The position numbers were made by a program, and so were the translations under genes. This document shows positions 38,370 to 49,079 of a stretch of DNA of 64,000 bases, one piece after another. Each line of letters opens with the position of its first letter. Positions within the stretch are counted from its first letter, which is position 1. The stretch spans positions 124,001 through 188,000 of the forward strand of contig JAGGHK010000003.1 of NCBI GenBank assembly GCA_024104275.1, read 5' to 3'. A model generated the notes under the pieces. That model did no database searches and was not told the origin of the DNA. It saw only the letters and a list, made by a program, of their open reading frames with translations. The stretch is from Bifidobacterium sp. Lineage in GTDB: Bacteria; Actinomycetota; Actinomycetes; Actinomycetales; Bifidobacteriaceae.

Positions 38370-39578
38370 CTATCCTATACAACTCCGATAAACTGCAAGA
38401 AGCTCGTTCAAATATGATTCCTGAGTCTGATAATGGTTATGATATCTTTCGATGAGTATTGTCTCTTGCAAAGATTGGATGAGCGCATCATCTTCTGATT
38501 TGCGAAGTTGTAACTTTAAAGAATCAATATCCCCAGTCTTAAAAAGAAGACCATCCACACCATCTTTAATGTTTTCAATAACAGAAGTCCGGTCTGATCC
38601 AATTACAGGAATACCCCAACCAAGCATAATCTCTTTAACTGTAAGACCATCGGTTTCATACCATAGAGACGGAAATACACAACAACGTACATCCTGCATA
38701 TATTCAGAAAGATGCCGTTTGGACAGCCAACCCACAAACTCAATATTCGGATATTTCCGCGAAAGCTGGTCTATCTGATCACCTGTGCCAATAACTCTGC
38801 CAGATAATCCTAACTGTGAAACGGCCTCACAGAAAAGTCCTACATCCTTTTCCTGATCGACTCGGCCAAAATAAGCATATACATGATTTGAAGAGCAGTC
38901 CACCTTTGTTATATGCTTACAATCTACAGGGTTGCGAATAACAGTTCCGTATGCTTGTGGTTTGTCTCTGACAATAATATTACGCGCAAATTCAGAAACA
39001 TGTATAACATACGGGAATTTTTTTGAAAATATAAAATTCTGAATTGCTGTACGAATCAGACGATAAATCTTTTGGGCATAACTTCTTCTATCACAATTGC
39101 TTGCTAGACATGCCACTGACATAGGTTTTAATAAGCAAATCTTGCAAGTCTTATAATTAAAAAATCCACCATTCGGACAACATAGAAAATAATCATGAGC
39201 AGTAAGGACTGTCGGTATGTTTATCATTCTCAGTGCGGAGAAGATCGAAGATGACAAAGCCTTTGTCCATGAATGGATATGAGCAATCTGGATATCGGGA
39301 TTGTCCCTGATGCATTCAAGCAACATCTTCTTTGCATACCAGTTATACAAACCCATCGCAGCACCCTTAATCCGACTTGGATTATCAAAGAAAAGAGGCT
39401 GTTTGGTGAGCACAAGATGGATATTCCGATTGCTCAAAAGCGACTCATCAGCCTTACTGCCAGCTGCAAAAAAAATGACCTCATGCCCAGCATCAGCAAG
39501 AATCCTGGCAGTCATAATAGCAACAGATGCAGCACCGCCAATTATTGTCGCCGTATCATTAACAATCAGTATTTTCAT
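38370..39578 (-). CDS. Family 4 glycosyltransferase
   Basis: Predicted EPS glycosyltransferase with a GT-B fold. The 402-residue protein starts MKILIVNDTATIIGGAASVA (acceptor side). It has TAHDYFLCCPNGG, then YFGRVDQEKDVGLF and the late EVDG/GYDP-like LTVKEIMLGWGIPVIGSD nucleotide-sugar-binding stretch. The cysteine-rich KTCKICLLKP insert resembles that of other family 4 enzymes. It lies 81 nt after the family 2 glycosyltransferase gene on the same strand. Confidence 0.85.
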   Translation of the reverse strand: MKILIVNDTATIIGGAASVAIMTARILADAGHEVIFFAAGSKADESLLSNRNIHLVLTKQPLFFDNPSRIKGAAMGLYNWYAKKMLLECIRDNPDIQIAHIHSWTKALSSSIFSALRMINIPTVLTAHDYFLCCPNGGFFNYKTCKICLLKPMSVACLASNCDRRSYAQKIYRLIRTAIQNFIFSKKFPYVIHVSEFARNIIVRDKPQAYGTVIRNPVDCKHITKVDCSSNHVYAYFGRVDQEKDVGLFCEAVSQLGLSGRVIGTGDQIDQLSRKYPNIEFVGWLSKRHLSEYMQDVRCCVFPSLWYETDGLTVKEIMLGWGIPVIGSDRTSVIENIKDGVDGLLFKTGDIDSLKLQLRKSEDDALIQSLQETILIERYHNHYQTQESYLNELLAVYRSCIG

Positions 39579-39659
39579 TCCCCATCCCGAATTTCTGACA
39601 CCATCATCCTATCCAACACAAAATCAAGACAGCAAGTTATATCGACAACACTGCTAAAT

Positions 39660-40550
39660 TCATTTTAGCCTGTGTACCGATTGGATTCTCCCAATTCGAT
39701 TACCCAGAAGCCGTGCCATACAGTCGAACCCAAACCGCAGAATCTCTGTATATTCTCTTTCCTTTAGGAGATGACTGACGACGAAGCTCAACATCCTTTT
39801 GCCTTCGCCTAATTCGGAGGCATATCCCAACACCTTTTGATTGTGCTGCAAGAAACGACCGATCTCCTTATTGCGATGAAACTGCTGACGCAAGGAAAAA
39901 TTATGCGAATGGTACACTTTCGCGTCTGCTACATATGCAACACCATAACCGTTGTTGATACATTTCGCTGCCAGTAGCATATCCTCATTCGTATTGCATC
40001 TTCCAAAACCTCCAAGTCGTAGATAAATATCCCTTCGATATGCACTGCATACGTCAGAATTGAAGTAGGTCTTAATTCCTAAGCGGTCTATGTCGGACTT
40101 AGTACGGACAAAAGATGTTGCTGAGTAATTGAATTCCCTCACTAACTGCTCACTGCGCCGCGCATCCGACTTGGGAATCTGGCGGCCTGAAGCTATCGCA
40201 ATATTCGAATCATGAATCAATGGAGCCGTGATTTTTTCGATGTAAGCGTTATCCACCGGAAGTGCATCTTGAGTCAAGAACAGCACATAATCAAAAGGCA
40301 ATTCAAGCACAGCTTTGTGCCTAGTTAATCCGTGGTTGAATTCCTTTCGAGGAATCACACGCACCGTCGCCCCGTACATTTTAGCCTTGACTACAGTATC
40401 GTCATCGGAACTCGAATCAACAACTAGCACTTCATCTGGTTTTATGGACTGACTATTGAGCGATTTGAGTAAATCCACAATCGACGAAGCTGCATTCAGC
40501 GTAGGTATGACAACACCAACTGAAATACAGTGTGTCTTTGCATCGTGCAT
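39660..40550 (-). CDS. Family 2 glycosyltransferase (rhamnosyltransferase type)
   Basis: The 296-residue protein has VGVVIPTLNAASSIVDLL, VLVVDSSSDDDTV and LFLTQDALP (DxD-like position), followed by SGRQIPKSDA and GFGRCNTNEDMLL. I chose the ATG at 40548-40550, which has GAGGA 5 nt upstream; the upstream in-frame TTG at 40568 would overlap that site. It resembles rhamnosyltransferases that add L-rhamnose, fitting the rmlC gene at the other end of the locus. Confidence 0.85.
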   Translation of the reverse strand: MHDAKTHCISVGVVIPTLNAASSIVDLLKSLNSQSIKPDEVLVVDSSSDDDTVVKAKMYGATVRVIPRKEFNHGLTRHKAVLELPFDYVLFLTQDALPVDNAYIEKITAPLIHDSNIAIASGRQIPKSDARRSEQLVREFNYSATSFVRTKSDIDRLGIKTYFNSDVCSAYRRDIYLRLGGFGRCNTNEDMLLAAKCINNGYGVAYVADAKVYHSHNFSLRQQFHRNKEIGRFLQHNQKVLGYASELGEGKRMLSFVVSHLLKEREYTEILRFGFDCMARLLGNRIGRIQSVHRLK

Positions 40551-40612
40551 GTCAGTCCTCAACTTCAAACCTATCGATTTCCTTCAATCATCAACGATAT
40601 TCTATCCTGCCG

Positions 40613-42442
40613 TCAGTAATTGACTCGAGTAATGCCAGGATCCTCCCAGCCCATTGGCGACTGATCAAGAGCAAGACCTGTCGCTGCCTTGGAAGAAGTC
40701 GTGACATCAAATGAAAAGGTCACTGTATCCCCTGGCGCAATCTGCACTACATTGGCATATAAAGAGACACCATTCAAGGTATTATTGGGCTTTCTGGAAT
40801 CTTTACCATTCACAGATACCTCACCGAGTGAACCTCCCGCCGGAGCATAGATAAGCACCTTTTCAATTGGCATTCCCTTCGGAGGGATACCACCTCTGAC
40901 ATAGTCAGGAGTCGAGGCAAGTTCCTGGTTCGTCATTGTATTGGTCATGGAATAATCAACATGATAAGTTTGCGTACCGTTGGTACCACCGCCGGTTTTG
41001 GTAATCTTTGAAGTCCTATGAACATACCAGTCTAATTTCGACGCCACTTGTTCATTGACATATAGCCCAACTGTTGGTTTCTCCTCATCATTAGGAGTAT
41101 GCGCAGCCACACCAGATTCTTCAAATTGTTGCTCAACTTGACCATCGAAAGCATAAGCAGATACATGGCGCTGCTGGCCCATACTCGACGTTAGCTGAAC
41201 AAGTGCAATCATCTTGTTGACATTCAAATTCGAGAAAATGCTCGATACACTTTGTTCGGCGACAGTACCAAAAACAACATCCTGAACCATAGGATTACTA
41301 TACTGTTTGTAAATCCCATTAAGTAAAAACTCTGCAGTGTTGTTTCCATCAAGCTCCTGTCCACTAGGTAGTTTCACATTATTACCACTGGTTCTAATGA
41401 GTGCTTGAAGGAACACAGGATCCATGGTGATGACACCATCAATTGGTTGTTTTTTGCCCCATGGCGTCTTAGTCCAAATCTTCTGCGTCATCTGGGCTAT
41501 ACGCGCAGTGTCCGGAGAAGCACTGATATCACGTATATCCATTGACATCGGTTCCGGTCCCCAATCGGTAAACGTTGCTTTTTCATCCGGGGTTGGCCCG
41601 CCTTGGCCGTAAGGTATATATTCCGCATTCGATTTAAAGTCACCGATATTGATTTTGCCCTGATCAGTTTTCATTACTCCAATAGAACCAATCAATCCAC
41701 CTGATGAACGCGCCTCAGAGGTGGTCATTGATAATACCAAATAGTTTTGTGGTTTATCAGCTCCCAAAAATTGTGGAAGAATCTGTATCGTTCCGGAAAT
41801 CTGATCAACTTTCTGAGCCAAACCAGACAATTTGGCATCTGTCTGAGTGTAAGCCTTCGAGACTTGGCTGATTTTAGCCTTATCCGCAGGTAATTTCTGG
41901 AAAGCGGCAACCTGAGATTTCAATGACTCATCTGCAGCCTTCATTTGTGGTTGCGCCTGAAGAATCGGCTGCAGGTTTATCTGGCCATTACCTTCGCTGA
42001 GCTGAGCACCTTTGAGATTGTTGACCACATTAAGAAACTGCGGAACCGAATCATGCGTGATTCCATCGACGGCTGAAGTCATGCCCTGCACCGTCTTGAT
42101 GTCGTTGCCGATATATGGGGCTTTGGCAGCCAGGTTCCAGAGCTTGCCGTGTGCAATGTCATTGGCCCGCTGGGTTTCGCTTTGCACTTGCGGTATTTTC
42201 TGCGAAACCTGATCAAGAGAGTTGAGATCATTAGTGCCCGAGAAACCACTGAGCATGGTTACGGCGTTCTGCTCGTGCGCCTTTACCTCTTTGGCCTGAC
42301 CATACATGGTCTTGGCTGCGTACGCCCCGACCCCTGCCATCGCAAGCAACAGCACGAATATGACCAGCAGCACCCATGGCCAGACGTGACGCCGACGCAT
42401 AGGCCTCGTGGCCGCCAGATGCCTACCTTGTGGTTGACGCAT
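40613..42442 (-). CDS. DUF4012 membrane-anchored extracellular protein
   Basis: Function unknown. An arginine-rich cytoplasmic start (MRQPQGRHLAATRPMRRRH) leads to one membrane helix (about residues 21-45). About 560 extracellular residues follow, with the DUF4012 core (YLVLSMTTSEARSSGGLIGSIG, then DGVITMDPVFLQALI). DUF4012 genes often sit in actinobacterial EPS loci, as here next to the priming transferase, with which it is divergent. It may act in export, chain handling or wall attachment; this is inference from context. Confidence 0.82.
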   Translation of the reverse strand: MRQPQGRHLAATRPMRRRHVWPWVLLVIFVLLLAMAGVGAYAAKTMYGQAKEVKAHEQNAVTMLSGFSGTNDLNSLDQVSQKIPQVQSETQRANDIAHGKLWNLAAKAPYIGNDIKTVQGMTSAVDGITHDSVPQFLNVVNNLKGAQLSEGNGQINLQPILQAQPQMKAADESLKSQVAAFQKLPADKAKISQVSKAYTQTDAKLSGLAQKVDQISGTIQILPQFLGADKPQNYLVLSMTTSEARSSGGLIGSIGVMKTDQGKINIGDFKSNAEYIPYGQGGPTPDEKATFTDWGPEPMSMDIRDISASPDTARIAQMTQKIWTKTPWGKKQPIDGVITMDPVFLQALIRTSGNNVKLPSGQELDGNNTAEFLLNGIYKQYSNPMVQDVVFGTVAEQSVSSIFSNLNVNKMIALVQLTSSMGQQRHVSAYAFDGQVEQQFEESGVAAHTPNDEEKPTVGLYVNEQVASKLDWYVHRTSKITKTGGGTNGTQTYHVDYSMTNTMTNQELASTPDYVRGGIPPKGMPIEKVLIYAPAGGSLGEVSVNGKDSRKPNNTLNGVSLYANVVQIAPGDTVTFSFDVTTSSKAATGLALDQSPMGWEDPGITRVNY

Positions 42443-42695
42443 GAAACTTCCCTTCGCCGATATAACAATGAACCATTATGCACTACCACCGTGGATTTCA
42501 CGGCTTTCGCGCAAATTCTGCACAGATTCGGTATAAGTAGAAGGCAATGGCAAAGATGTTAAATATCAAAATAATAGGATAGTTATGCAATATAACTCGA
42601 CAAACACACGCCGAAGAGAAGCACAGAACAGGCTTCTTTGCCTATGCGTTATGTATTATTGTGTGAGGGTTTTATACGACAGAAGAGGTTACATC

Positions 42696-44435
42696 GTGGC
42701 ACAGAGAGTTGAGTCAGGTCAGATTCTACAGACCCCTGACGCCACTCATCTTGACGATAAAACCCTAAAAATTGATCAAGATTCACAGCCACTCTTCTCA
42801 GATACACACAAGAAACGCACTGCTTCCTCACGCCCTCATCGCGGAGACGAATCCATAGGCAACAGTTTCTTCGACGGTTCCTATTTTCTTTCGGACAGCA
42901 AAGGCAAATTCCACTCCAAAGCCACCGAATCCAACCATCAGCTGCTGAGCTATTCCATCCCCAAGTGGAGTCTCGTCTTCAACGCAACTCTTATCGTACT
43001 CGACGTCGTTGTAACACTTTTGGCGACGGCTATCGTGCTGTTCTTTGATACAGATGCCTACGCGAATTTGCAAGGCTACGGGCCCAGCCCGAAACGCCTC
43101 AACGAATTCCTCATCCTTATCTGCATCGCATGGCTGGTGAGCCTCGCCTCTCAGCACATCTACCACCGCCACGCCATGGGCGAAGGTTATGAGCTTTATA
43201 GCAAGATTCTCAACGCGACGCTGGTCGATTTCGTCATTATCTGCATGTTCAGCTATATCTTCAAGCTCGACATCCCGCGTTCTCTGACCATTTTCATACC
43301 GCTGTGTTCGTGCGTTCTGGAATTGCTGGAACGCTGGATCATGCGTCGTTCGTTGCACCGGCACCGCCGCAATGACACCTATATGTATGGCACCGTGATC
43401 GTCGGCTCCCCCGAAGGAATCCACAAGGTCATCGCACAGCTCAGGGAAAATCCCGGCATGGGTTACCAGCCTACCGCCGTCTGCCCCGTGGTCTCGGTCT
43501 CCGAAAGCGTCGGAAACCAGAATTCACCCGATGCCCAGCAGCTCGTTTCGGTGCCGTTCAGCGCCACCTGCCCCGAGGAAAAGAACCTGCGCATATTGCC
43601 GATGGACTCCCACCTACCGCAAAAGGCAAAGGAGCTCGGCTCCCAAGCCATTCTTATCGCCGACGTAATGTCACGCTATTCCGAGACCATGCGCACCTTC
43701 TCCTTGGCCGTCGAATCCATGGGCATCGAGCTCGCGTTCATGGCCAACGTCGCCGACATCGCATCCTCGCAACTTCATCTGCGCAGCAACCCCTCGATGC
43801 CGATGCTCACTGCTCGTCTTCCCCAGTATTCGACATTGACCAGGGTACTCAAACGCGCGTTCGACATCGTCGGTTCCACCATCGCCATCATCCTTTCCTC
43901 GCCCGTTATGGCGTTTGTCGCCATCCGCGTTAAGGCTCAGGACGGTGGCCCGGTCATGTATTCCCAGCAACGCATCGGCCTTTACGGCAAGCCGTTCACG
44001 CTCTACAAATTCCGTTCGATGCGCGTAAACGCAGACAAATACGACGAAGAAGTGGCCGAGGAAACCGGCAACGCGCACGGTATTCTTTTCAAAGCCGAAG
44101 ACGACCCACGCATCACCAAGTTCGGCCATTTCATCCGCAAGACCTCACTTGACGAATTCCCGCAGTTCTTCAACGTGTTCAAAGGCGATATGAGTCTCGT
44201 CGGCCCCCGTCCGCAGCAGCAGTACGAGGTGGACCAATACGGCTCGCTTTATTCCGCACGTCTGCTGGTCAAGCCGGGCATCACCGGCCCTTGGCAAATT
44301 TCCGGGCGCAACGCACTGAGCCAGGAGGAAAGCGAACAGCTCGACATCTTGTACGTCGAGAACTGGTCCTTCACCGGCGATATCGCCATTCTGCTCAAAA
44401 CCGTGATGGCCGTTTTCCACGGCACCGGCGTGTGA
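42696..44435 (+). CDS. EPS priming polyprenyl-phosphate sugar-1-phosphate transferase
   Basis: Loads the first sugar phosphate onto undecaprenyl phosphate to start EPS synthesis. An N-terminal domain has four or five membrane helices (about residues 80-200). A CoA-binding-like middle domain follows, then the catalytic bacterial sugar transferase domain (about residues 385-579) with [42 protein letters not shown] and GPRPQ. I chose the GTG at 42696, which has GAGG 7 nt upstream; codons up to 42585 are open but have no such site. It transcribes away from the DUF4012 gene. Confidence 0.9.
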   Translation: MAQRVESGQILQTPDATHLDDKTLKIDQDSQPLFSDTHKKRTASSRPHRGDESIGNSFFDGSYFLSDSKGKFHSKATESNHQLLSYSIPKWSLVFNATLIVLDVVVTLLATAIVLFFDTDAYANLQGYGPSPKRLNEFLILICIAWLVSLASQHIYHRHAMGEGYELYSKILNATLVDFVIICMFSYIFKLDIPRSLTIFIPLCSCVLELLERWIMRRSLHRHRRNDTYMYGTVIVGSPEGIHKVIAQLRENPGMGYQPTAVCPVVSVSESVGNQNSPDAQQLVSVPFSATCPEEKNLRILPMDSHLPQKAKELGSQAILIADVMSRYSETMRTFSLAVESMGIELAFMANVADIASSQLHLRSNPSMPMLTARLPQYSTLTRVLKRAFDIVGSTIAIILSSPVMAFVAIRVKAQDGGPVMYSQQRIGLYGKPFTLYKFRSMRVNADKYDEEVAEETGNAHGILFKAEDDPRITKFGHFIRKTSLDEFPQFFNVFKGDMSLVGPRPQQQYEVDQYGSLYSARLLVKPGITGPWQISGRNALSQEESEQLDILYVENWSFTGDIAILLKTVMAVFHGTGV

Positions 44436-44787
44436 CACTCGCTGCTCGCAGTTTTCTTGATCAGATGCTTTCGATAATATGACAATCACTGCCATAAGCG
44501 TGAAGCACTTCCCTTCCTCCCAAGTCTCATATTTTTCTGCCCGCGACGCGTAATACTTACACGCGCCTTGCGATGCAACGCTGCTTGCGTCCGATGTACG
44601 ACACCGGCGTTTCCAACCATCCGGCTGATGGTGTAATCTGTACCGAGTTGATAAGCGGTAAGCAGCGGCAAAATGAAGCTCTTTTCCCTGGAGTCATAAT
44701 TGAATGCTTTGAATTTTGGATATAGTGGAATACGTATGCGGGTAGTAATAATGAAATTTCAGCGCAGCAAAGAAGGAGTGACCGATC
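44436..44787 (+). promoter_or_regulatory. Non-coding gap before the MFS gene with a weak promoter
   Basis: In this 352-nt gap I see no convincing gene. TTGAAT (44700-44705) and TATAGT (44721-44726) could be promoter elements for the MFS gene, but the 15-nt spacer is short. Confidence 0.3.
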
Positions 44788-46566
44788 GTGACTGATCCGG
44801 CGCAAGCACCAGCAAAATCTCCCTCCAAGCCATCCCTGTCGAAAGCCCTCACCAAAGAGGAATCGTACGTCGACGGTCACCTGAGCCACGCGGCCTTCGT
44901 TTCCATCGCCATCCTCACCTTCATCACCTTCATCGGCAACTTCACCCAGCTGCAGCTGAGCGCCGCGCTGCCGACCATCGTCCACGAGTTCAACATCAAC
45001 GTGACCACCGGCCAGTGGCTCACCTCGGTCATCCAGCTCGTTCAGGGCGTCATGGTGCCACTCACCGCCTACCTCACCCGCCGCTTCTCCACCCGCCAGA
45101 TCGTCATCACTTCCATGACCATCTTCACGCTGGGCTCGGTGCTGGCCTGGTTCGGCCCCACCTTCATCCTCGTGCTCGCCGGGCGTACGCTCGAAGCCAT
45201 CGGCTCCGGCGTAATGTGGCCGGTGCTGCAGATCATCGTCTTCTCGGTCTACCCGATGTCCAAGCGCGGCATGGCCATGGGCACCGTGGGCGTGGCCATG
45301 AGCGTCGCCCCCGCCATCGGCCCGACCTTCGGCGGCTGGCAGACCGATGCCAAAGGCTGGCGTTCCATTTTTGTCTCGTTGACCATCGTCGGTGCGATTG
45401 CGCTGGTGCTGGCCATCTTCTTCCTTCATAACTTCGGCGAGCGCGACAGCGAGGTCAAAGCGGACTTCTTCTCGGTGTGCCTCTCCGTCATCGGTTTCGG
45501 CGGATTGCTCTTCGGTTTCACCAACATCGAGGCCTACGCGTTCACGGCTCCGGTGGTCTGGCTGCCGATGGCCGTCGGTCTGGTCGGCATCGTCTGGTTC
45601 GTCACCCGCCAGCTCAAGGGCGCCAAGCGCTACAAGGCCCAGCTCAGGGAACTTCTTGCCGGTCTTGAAGAAAACGAGCATCTGCAGGAAGAAGCGAACC
45701 GCCCTCAGAACGTGGCCGAGCTTCGTGCCGCCATCAAGCGTCTGCGCGCCGACCCCGATGCCGCCGCCAAGCTTGAGGAACATTTCAAGACACCCAAGGT
45801 GCGCGAGCAGATCGAGAAGATTCGCAGACTGCAGCCGCCGCTGCTTGATCTCACCGTGCTCAAGAACAAGAACTTCCGTGTCGGCACCATCACCGCCGCC
45901 ATGAGCTTCTTCGCCTTCAGCTCCATCACCGTCATCATTCCGCTCTTCATCCAGAACGACCGCGGCTATTCCGCCACGATTTCCGGCCTCGTGATGCTTC
46001 CCGGCGCGCTCGGTCAGTGCATCTCGCAGTTCGGAGGCGGACGTCTGCTTGACCGGTTCGGTGCGCGTCCGGTGGCGTTGCTCGGCTCCTTCACTTTGAT
46101 GACGGGCACCATCATGATGAGCTTCATCGGGATGGGTGTGCCGATCTGGTGGGTCTCGATCTGCCAGTTCATCCGCCAGATTGGCATGGGTTTCGTCCTG
46201 ATGCCGATTACGACGTGGTCGCTTAACTGCCTTACTCCCGGAAGCGTTTCCGCAGGTTCCGCCGTCACCAACACGGTCCGTCAGATATCCGGAGCCATCG
46301 GCGCGCCGGTTCTGGTCATCCTGATGGAGGAATTCACCAAGGTGTTCAGGCCTTTGATGGGTTCCCGTCATAATGCCGCCATCCTCGCCAACGTCTGGGG
46401 CATCAGGATGTCGCTGATCATCAGCTCAGTCATCGCCCTCGGCATGGTCCTGCTCGTCCTGTTCGGCGTGCGCGGCCAAGGCGCCGGATCCGCCCGCGAC
46501 CTCGCCAACCGCACCCTGCGTCACGTCCGCGTCCCCCGCTTCCATGCACACAAGCAGGCAGAATAG
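44788..46566 (+). CDS. MFS multidrug exporter (DHA2/EmrB-QacA type) with long cytoplasmic loop
   Basis: Predicted proton-driven drug or solute exporter with about 14 membrane helices. Family features include LSAALPTIVHEFN, TGQWLTSVIQLVQGVMVPLTAYL and GAGVMWP-type and AIGPTFGG segments. A charged insert (about residues 270-355, Glu/Lys/Arg-rich with LRAAIKRLRAD and REQIEKIRRL) interrupts the helices and looks like a coiled coil. It starts with GTG at 44788, preceded by AAGGAG 9 nt away. The gene is monocistronic, with a terminator after it. The substrate is unknown. Confidence 0.88.
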   Translation: MTDPAQAPAKSPSKPSLSKALTKEESYVDGHLSHAAFVSIAILTFITFIGNFTQLQLSAALPTIVHEFNINVTTGQWLTSVIQLVQGVMVPLTAYLTRRFSTRQIVITSMTIFTLGSVLAWFGPTFILVLAGRTLEAIGSGVMWPVLQIIVFSVYPMSKRGMAMGTVGVAMSVAPAIGPTFGGWQTDAKGWRSIFVSLTIVGAIALVLAIFFLHNFGERDSEVKADFFSVCLSVIGFGGLLFGFTNIEAYAFTAPVVWLPMAVGLVGIVWFVTRQLKGAKRYKAQLRELLAGLEENEHLQEEANRPQNVAELRAAIKRLRADPDAAAKLEEHFKTPKVREQIEKIRRLQPPLLDLTVLKNKNFRVGTITAAMSFFAFSSITVIIPLFIQNDRGYSATISGLVMLPGALGQCISQFGGGRLLDRFGARPVALLGSFTLMTGTIMMSFIGMGVPIWWVSICQFIRQIGMGFVLMPITTWSLNCLTPGSVSAGSAVTNTVRQISGAIGAPVLVILMEEFTKVFRPLMGSRHNAAILANVWGIRMSLIISSVIALGMVLLVLFGVRGQGAGSARDLANRTLRHVRVPRFHAHKQAE

Positions 46567-46592
46567 CGGCAGCTTTATTTTGCGATTTTGCC

Positions 46593-46639
46593 AAAGCGCC
46601 GATGCACGTCTTGAATTCGGAGATGAGCATCGGCGCTTT
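46593..46639 (+). terminator. Terminator-like hairpin after the MFS gene
   Basis: A perfect 13-bp stem (AAAGCGCCGATGC with its complement) and a 21-nt loop lie 26 nt after the stop. The T-run is short. Confidence 0.6.
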
Positions 46640-46825
46640 CGTATCCTTAAGTGTCATATAGCCTTAAGTAAGAACAACTAGCGCTATCGGCATCCAAATT
46701 TTTCCCTTAGCCCAGAACGATTCAAACTATCCTCAGCACTATCTTTCCCCCGCATCGATCCGCCTCAAGCACTTCTCGTAGGTTGCGGCTCATACCAAAA
46801 TTCATGAAAATAATTGACATTGGTG

Positions 46826-47641
46826 TCACTGCTTCGGGATCTGCTGGGCAGGACAGGTTCGCAGGACCTTGGAGATGGCCTGCTTTTCGGGGGTGGTTAC
46901 GGTGAGGTTGTATTTTCGTTTGACACCGACCTGACGGGCAACGTAGGCACAGCGAAACTTGCGATTGGCCGGGAGCCAATAGGCGGCGGAGGCGGAACCC
47001 TTCTGCTGGTTGGCGGGGCCATCAACGGCCAGCAGGTTGTAGGCATCATTGCCATATTGCTGTTTGGTTGTCGCATCCCACTTGCTCGCACCCGACTGCC
47101 ATGCGTTCTCAAGCGCAACCACATGGTCGATCTGCACCGCCGCGCTCGTCTGCTTGCCGCGCACGAAACGGATGGATTTGCCGGTATACGGCTCCTTCAA
47201 AGCGCCGGCCTTGACCTGGCAGCCGCTTGGAGCTTTGTATCTGATGGCCGTCATATCGCGCTTCAAGATATCATCGCGGATGGTGCAGCCGTCGCCATCG
47301 TCGTCGGTGGTGTTGTAGCCGAACGAATCACGGTCGTAGCCACGTGTGCTCGGATGGTCGTCGACGGGAAGCGTCGCCAATGCCTGCGCCACAGGGCCAG
47401 TCGCCACATACTGTCCGGTCATCTGAGCGAGCGGTCTGCTTACCTTCGGCAAGACCAAACCGGTTGCGACCCCAATAAGGCACGCCGCCACCAGCAAAAT
47501 CAGGAATCTTGTGAGCAGACTGTCAAAGTTAATCCACCGCCGCCGAAAATGGGCCCTGCTACCCCGTCTGCCGTCTCTAATAGCCCAATGGTCGTAGTTA
47601 TTGGGCCGCTGCCGAATCGTCTCTCTAGTGTGCCAAATCAT
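46826..47641 (-). CDS. Membrane-anchored HNH (DUF1524-type) nuclease
   Basis: An N-terminal Arg-rich stretch and one membrane helix (FLILLVAACLIGVATGLVL, about residues 44-62) precede an extracellular domain. VQIDHVVALENAWQSGA, then NDAYNLLAVDGPANQQKG and a conserved AYWLPANRKFRCAYVARQ segment, match the HNH/DUF1524 nucleases secreted by many actinobacteria. It probably cuts extracellular DNA. The ATG at 47639-47641 has AGGAG 7 nt upstream. The gene stands alone. Confidence 0.85.
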   Translation of the reverse strand: MIWHTRETIRQRPNNYDHWAIRDGRRGSRAHFRRRWINFDSLLTRFLILLVAACLIGVATGLVLPKVSRPLAQMTGQYVATGPVAQALATLPVDDHPSTRGYDRDSFGYNTTDDDGDGCTIRDDILKRDMTAIRYKAPSGCQVKAGALKEPYTGKSIRFVRGKQTSAAVQIDHVVALENAWQSGASKWDATTKQQYGNDAYNLLAVDGPANQQKGSASAAYWLPANRKFRCAYVARQVGVKRKYNLTVTTPEKQAISKVLRTCPAQQIPKQ

Positions 47642-47858
47642 CACGTTTCTCCTGTACTATTTTCTGATATCTTCTATTGCATAAAATATGCAACGGAGCT
47701 ATCGTGCTACCGGTGATTTAAGGAATATAAAAAACCAAAGGGAAAAGCAAACGCAAGAGGCCAATTCAAGGAAAAATCAAGATTTCTTGATATTGCGTTT
47801 TAGGGAATTATGTCAATAAATAAAAATCAAGATAGGCAAAGCCTGCCTCGCAAAACAA

Positions 47859-47897
47859 AAGTTGCTCGGTACCTCTTTGCAAGGTACCGGGCAACTT
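47859..47897 (-). terminator. Terminator of the rplK-rplA operon
   Basis: The 15-bp stem (AAGTTGCCCGGTACC on the minus strand) has one imperfect pair, a 9-nt loop and a TTTTGTTTT tail. It lies 44 nt after rplA. Confidence 0.85.
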
Positions 47898-47940
47898 GTT
47901 GAATCAACTACGCTTTACGCAGTTAGACGCTTCACACGCT

Positions 47941-48636
47941 TCAGGAAAGCGGGGCGAGGTCCAGCGGAACGCCGGGGCCCATCGTCGAGGTGAGCGTCGC
48001 CTTGGAGATGTAGCGGCCCTTCACAGTGGAAGGACGCAGACGCTTAATCTCCGCAGCCACGGCCTGGAAGTTCTCTTCCAGAGCCTTCTGATCGAAGGAC
48101 TTCTTGCCGATGATGAACGACAGGTTGCCGTTCTTGTCGACGCGGAACTCGATCTTGCCTCCCTTGATGTCCTTGACCGCCTTGGCCACGTCCATGGTCA
48201 CGGTGCCGGTCTTCGGGTTCGGCATGAGGCCACGGGGGCCGAGCACGCGGCCCAAACGACCGACCTTGCCCATCATGTCGGGAGTGGCGACCACGGCATC
48301 GAAGTCGAGGAAGCCGCCCTGCACCTTGGCGACCATGTCGTCATCACCGACCAAATCGGCGCCGGCTTCAGCGGCCTCAGTAGCCTTCGGACCACGTGCG
48401 AACACGAGGACCGTTGCGGTCTTACCGGTGCCGTTGGGCAGGTTGACCACGCCACGGACCAGCTGGTCCGCCTTGCGCGGGTCGACACCCAAGCGGTAGG
48501 TGGCTTCGATGGTCTCATCGAAACCGCGCTCGGGCATGCTCTTCAGCAGTGCGATAGCCTCGGAAGCGGTGTACAGATTGCTGCCGTCGACCTTTTCGGC
48601 CGATTCACGATATTTCTTAGAATGCTTGTTAGCCAT
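47941..48636 (-). CDS. rplA: Ribosomal protein L1 (50S)
   Basis: Binds 23S rRNA at the L1 stalk and, in many bacteria, represses its own operon. The 231-residue protein has the family signature [22 protein letters not shown] and [18 protein letters not shown]. It starts 14 nt after the rplK stop, in the order L11-L1 that is conserved across bacteria. Confidence 0.97.
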   Translation of the reverse strand: MANKHSKKYRESAEKVDGSNLYTASEAIALLKSMPERGFDETIEATYRLGVDPRKADQLVRGVVNLPNGTGKTATVLVFARGPKATEAAEAGADLVGDDDMVAKVQGGFLDFDAVVATPDMMGKVGRLGRVLGPRGLMPNPKTGTVTMDVAKAVKDIKGGKIEFRVDKNGNLSFIIGKKSFDQKALEENFQAVAAEIKRLRPSTVKGRYISKATLTSTMGPGVPLDLAPLS

Positions 48637-48650
48637 CTGTCTATCCTCCC

Positions 48651-49079
48651 TCAGCCTTCGACCGTGATGCCCATCGAACGGGCGGTGCCCGCGATGATCT
48701 TCATTCCGGCCTCGACGTCACGAGCGGACAGATCGGCCATCTTGGTCTCGGCGATCTCACGGACCTGTGCCGAAGTCACGGTTCCGACCTTGTGGGTCAG
48801 CGGGTTGTCGGTGCCCTTCTTGATGCCTGCGGCCTTGAGCAGAAGCGCTGCGGCCGGCGGGGTCTTAAGGATGTAATCGAAGGAACGATCCTCATAGACG
48901 GTGATTTCGACAGGAATAACCTGTCCCATCTTGTCTTTCGTCGCTTCGTTGTAGGACTTGCAGAAGTCCATGATGTTGACGCCGTGCGAACCGAGGGCAG
49001 GACCGAGCGGCGGGGCAGGATTGGCCTTGCCGGCCTCGATCTGCAGCTTGATCAGCGCAGTGACCTTTTTCTTAGCCAT
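48651..49079 (-). CDS. rplK: Ribosomal protein L11 (50S)
   Basis: Forms the GTPase-associated centre with 23S rRNA. The 142-residue protein has [25 protein letters not shown] and the C-terminal [13 protein letters not shown]. The ATG is preceded by AAGGAG. A long leader (about 390 nt to nusG) precedes it. Confidence 0.97.

Noticed and set aside
44557-46371. 604-codon open frame on the minus strand
   Set aside because: It is antisense to the MFS gene; its Asp/Glu/His/Gly-rich translation is typical of a high-GC shadow frame, and the plus-strand protein is a clear transporter.
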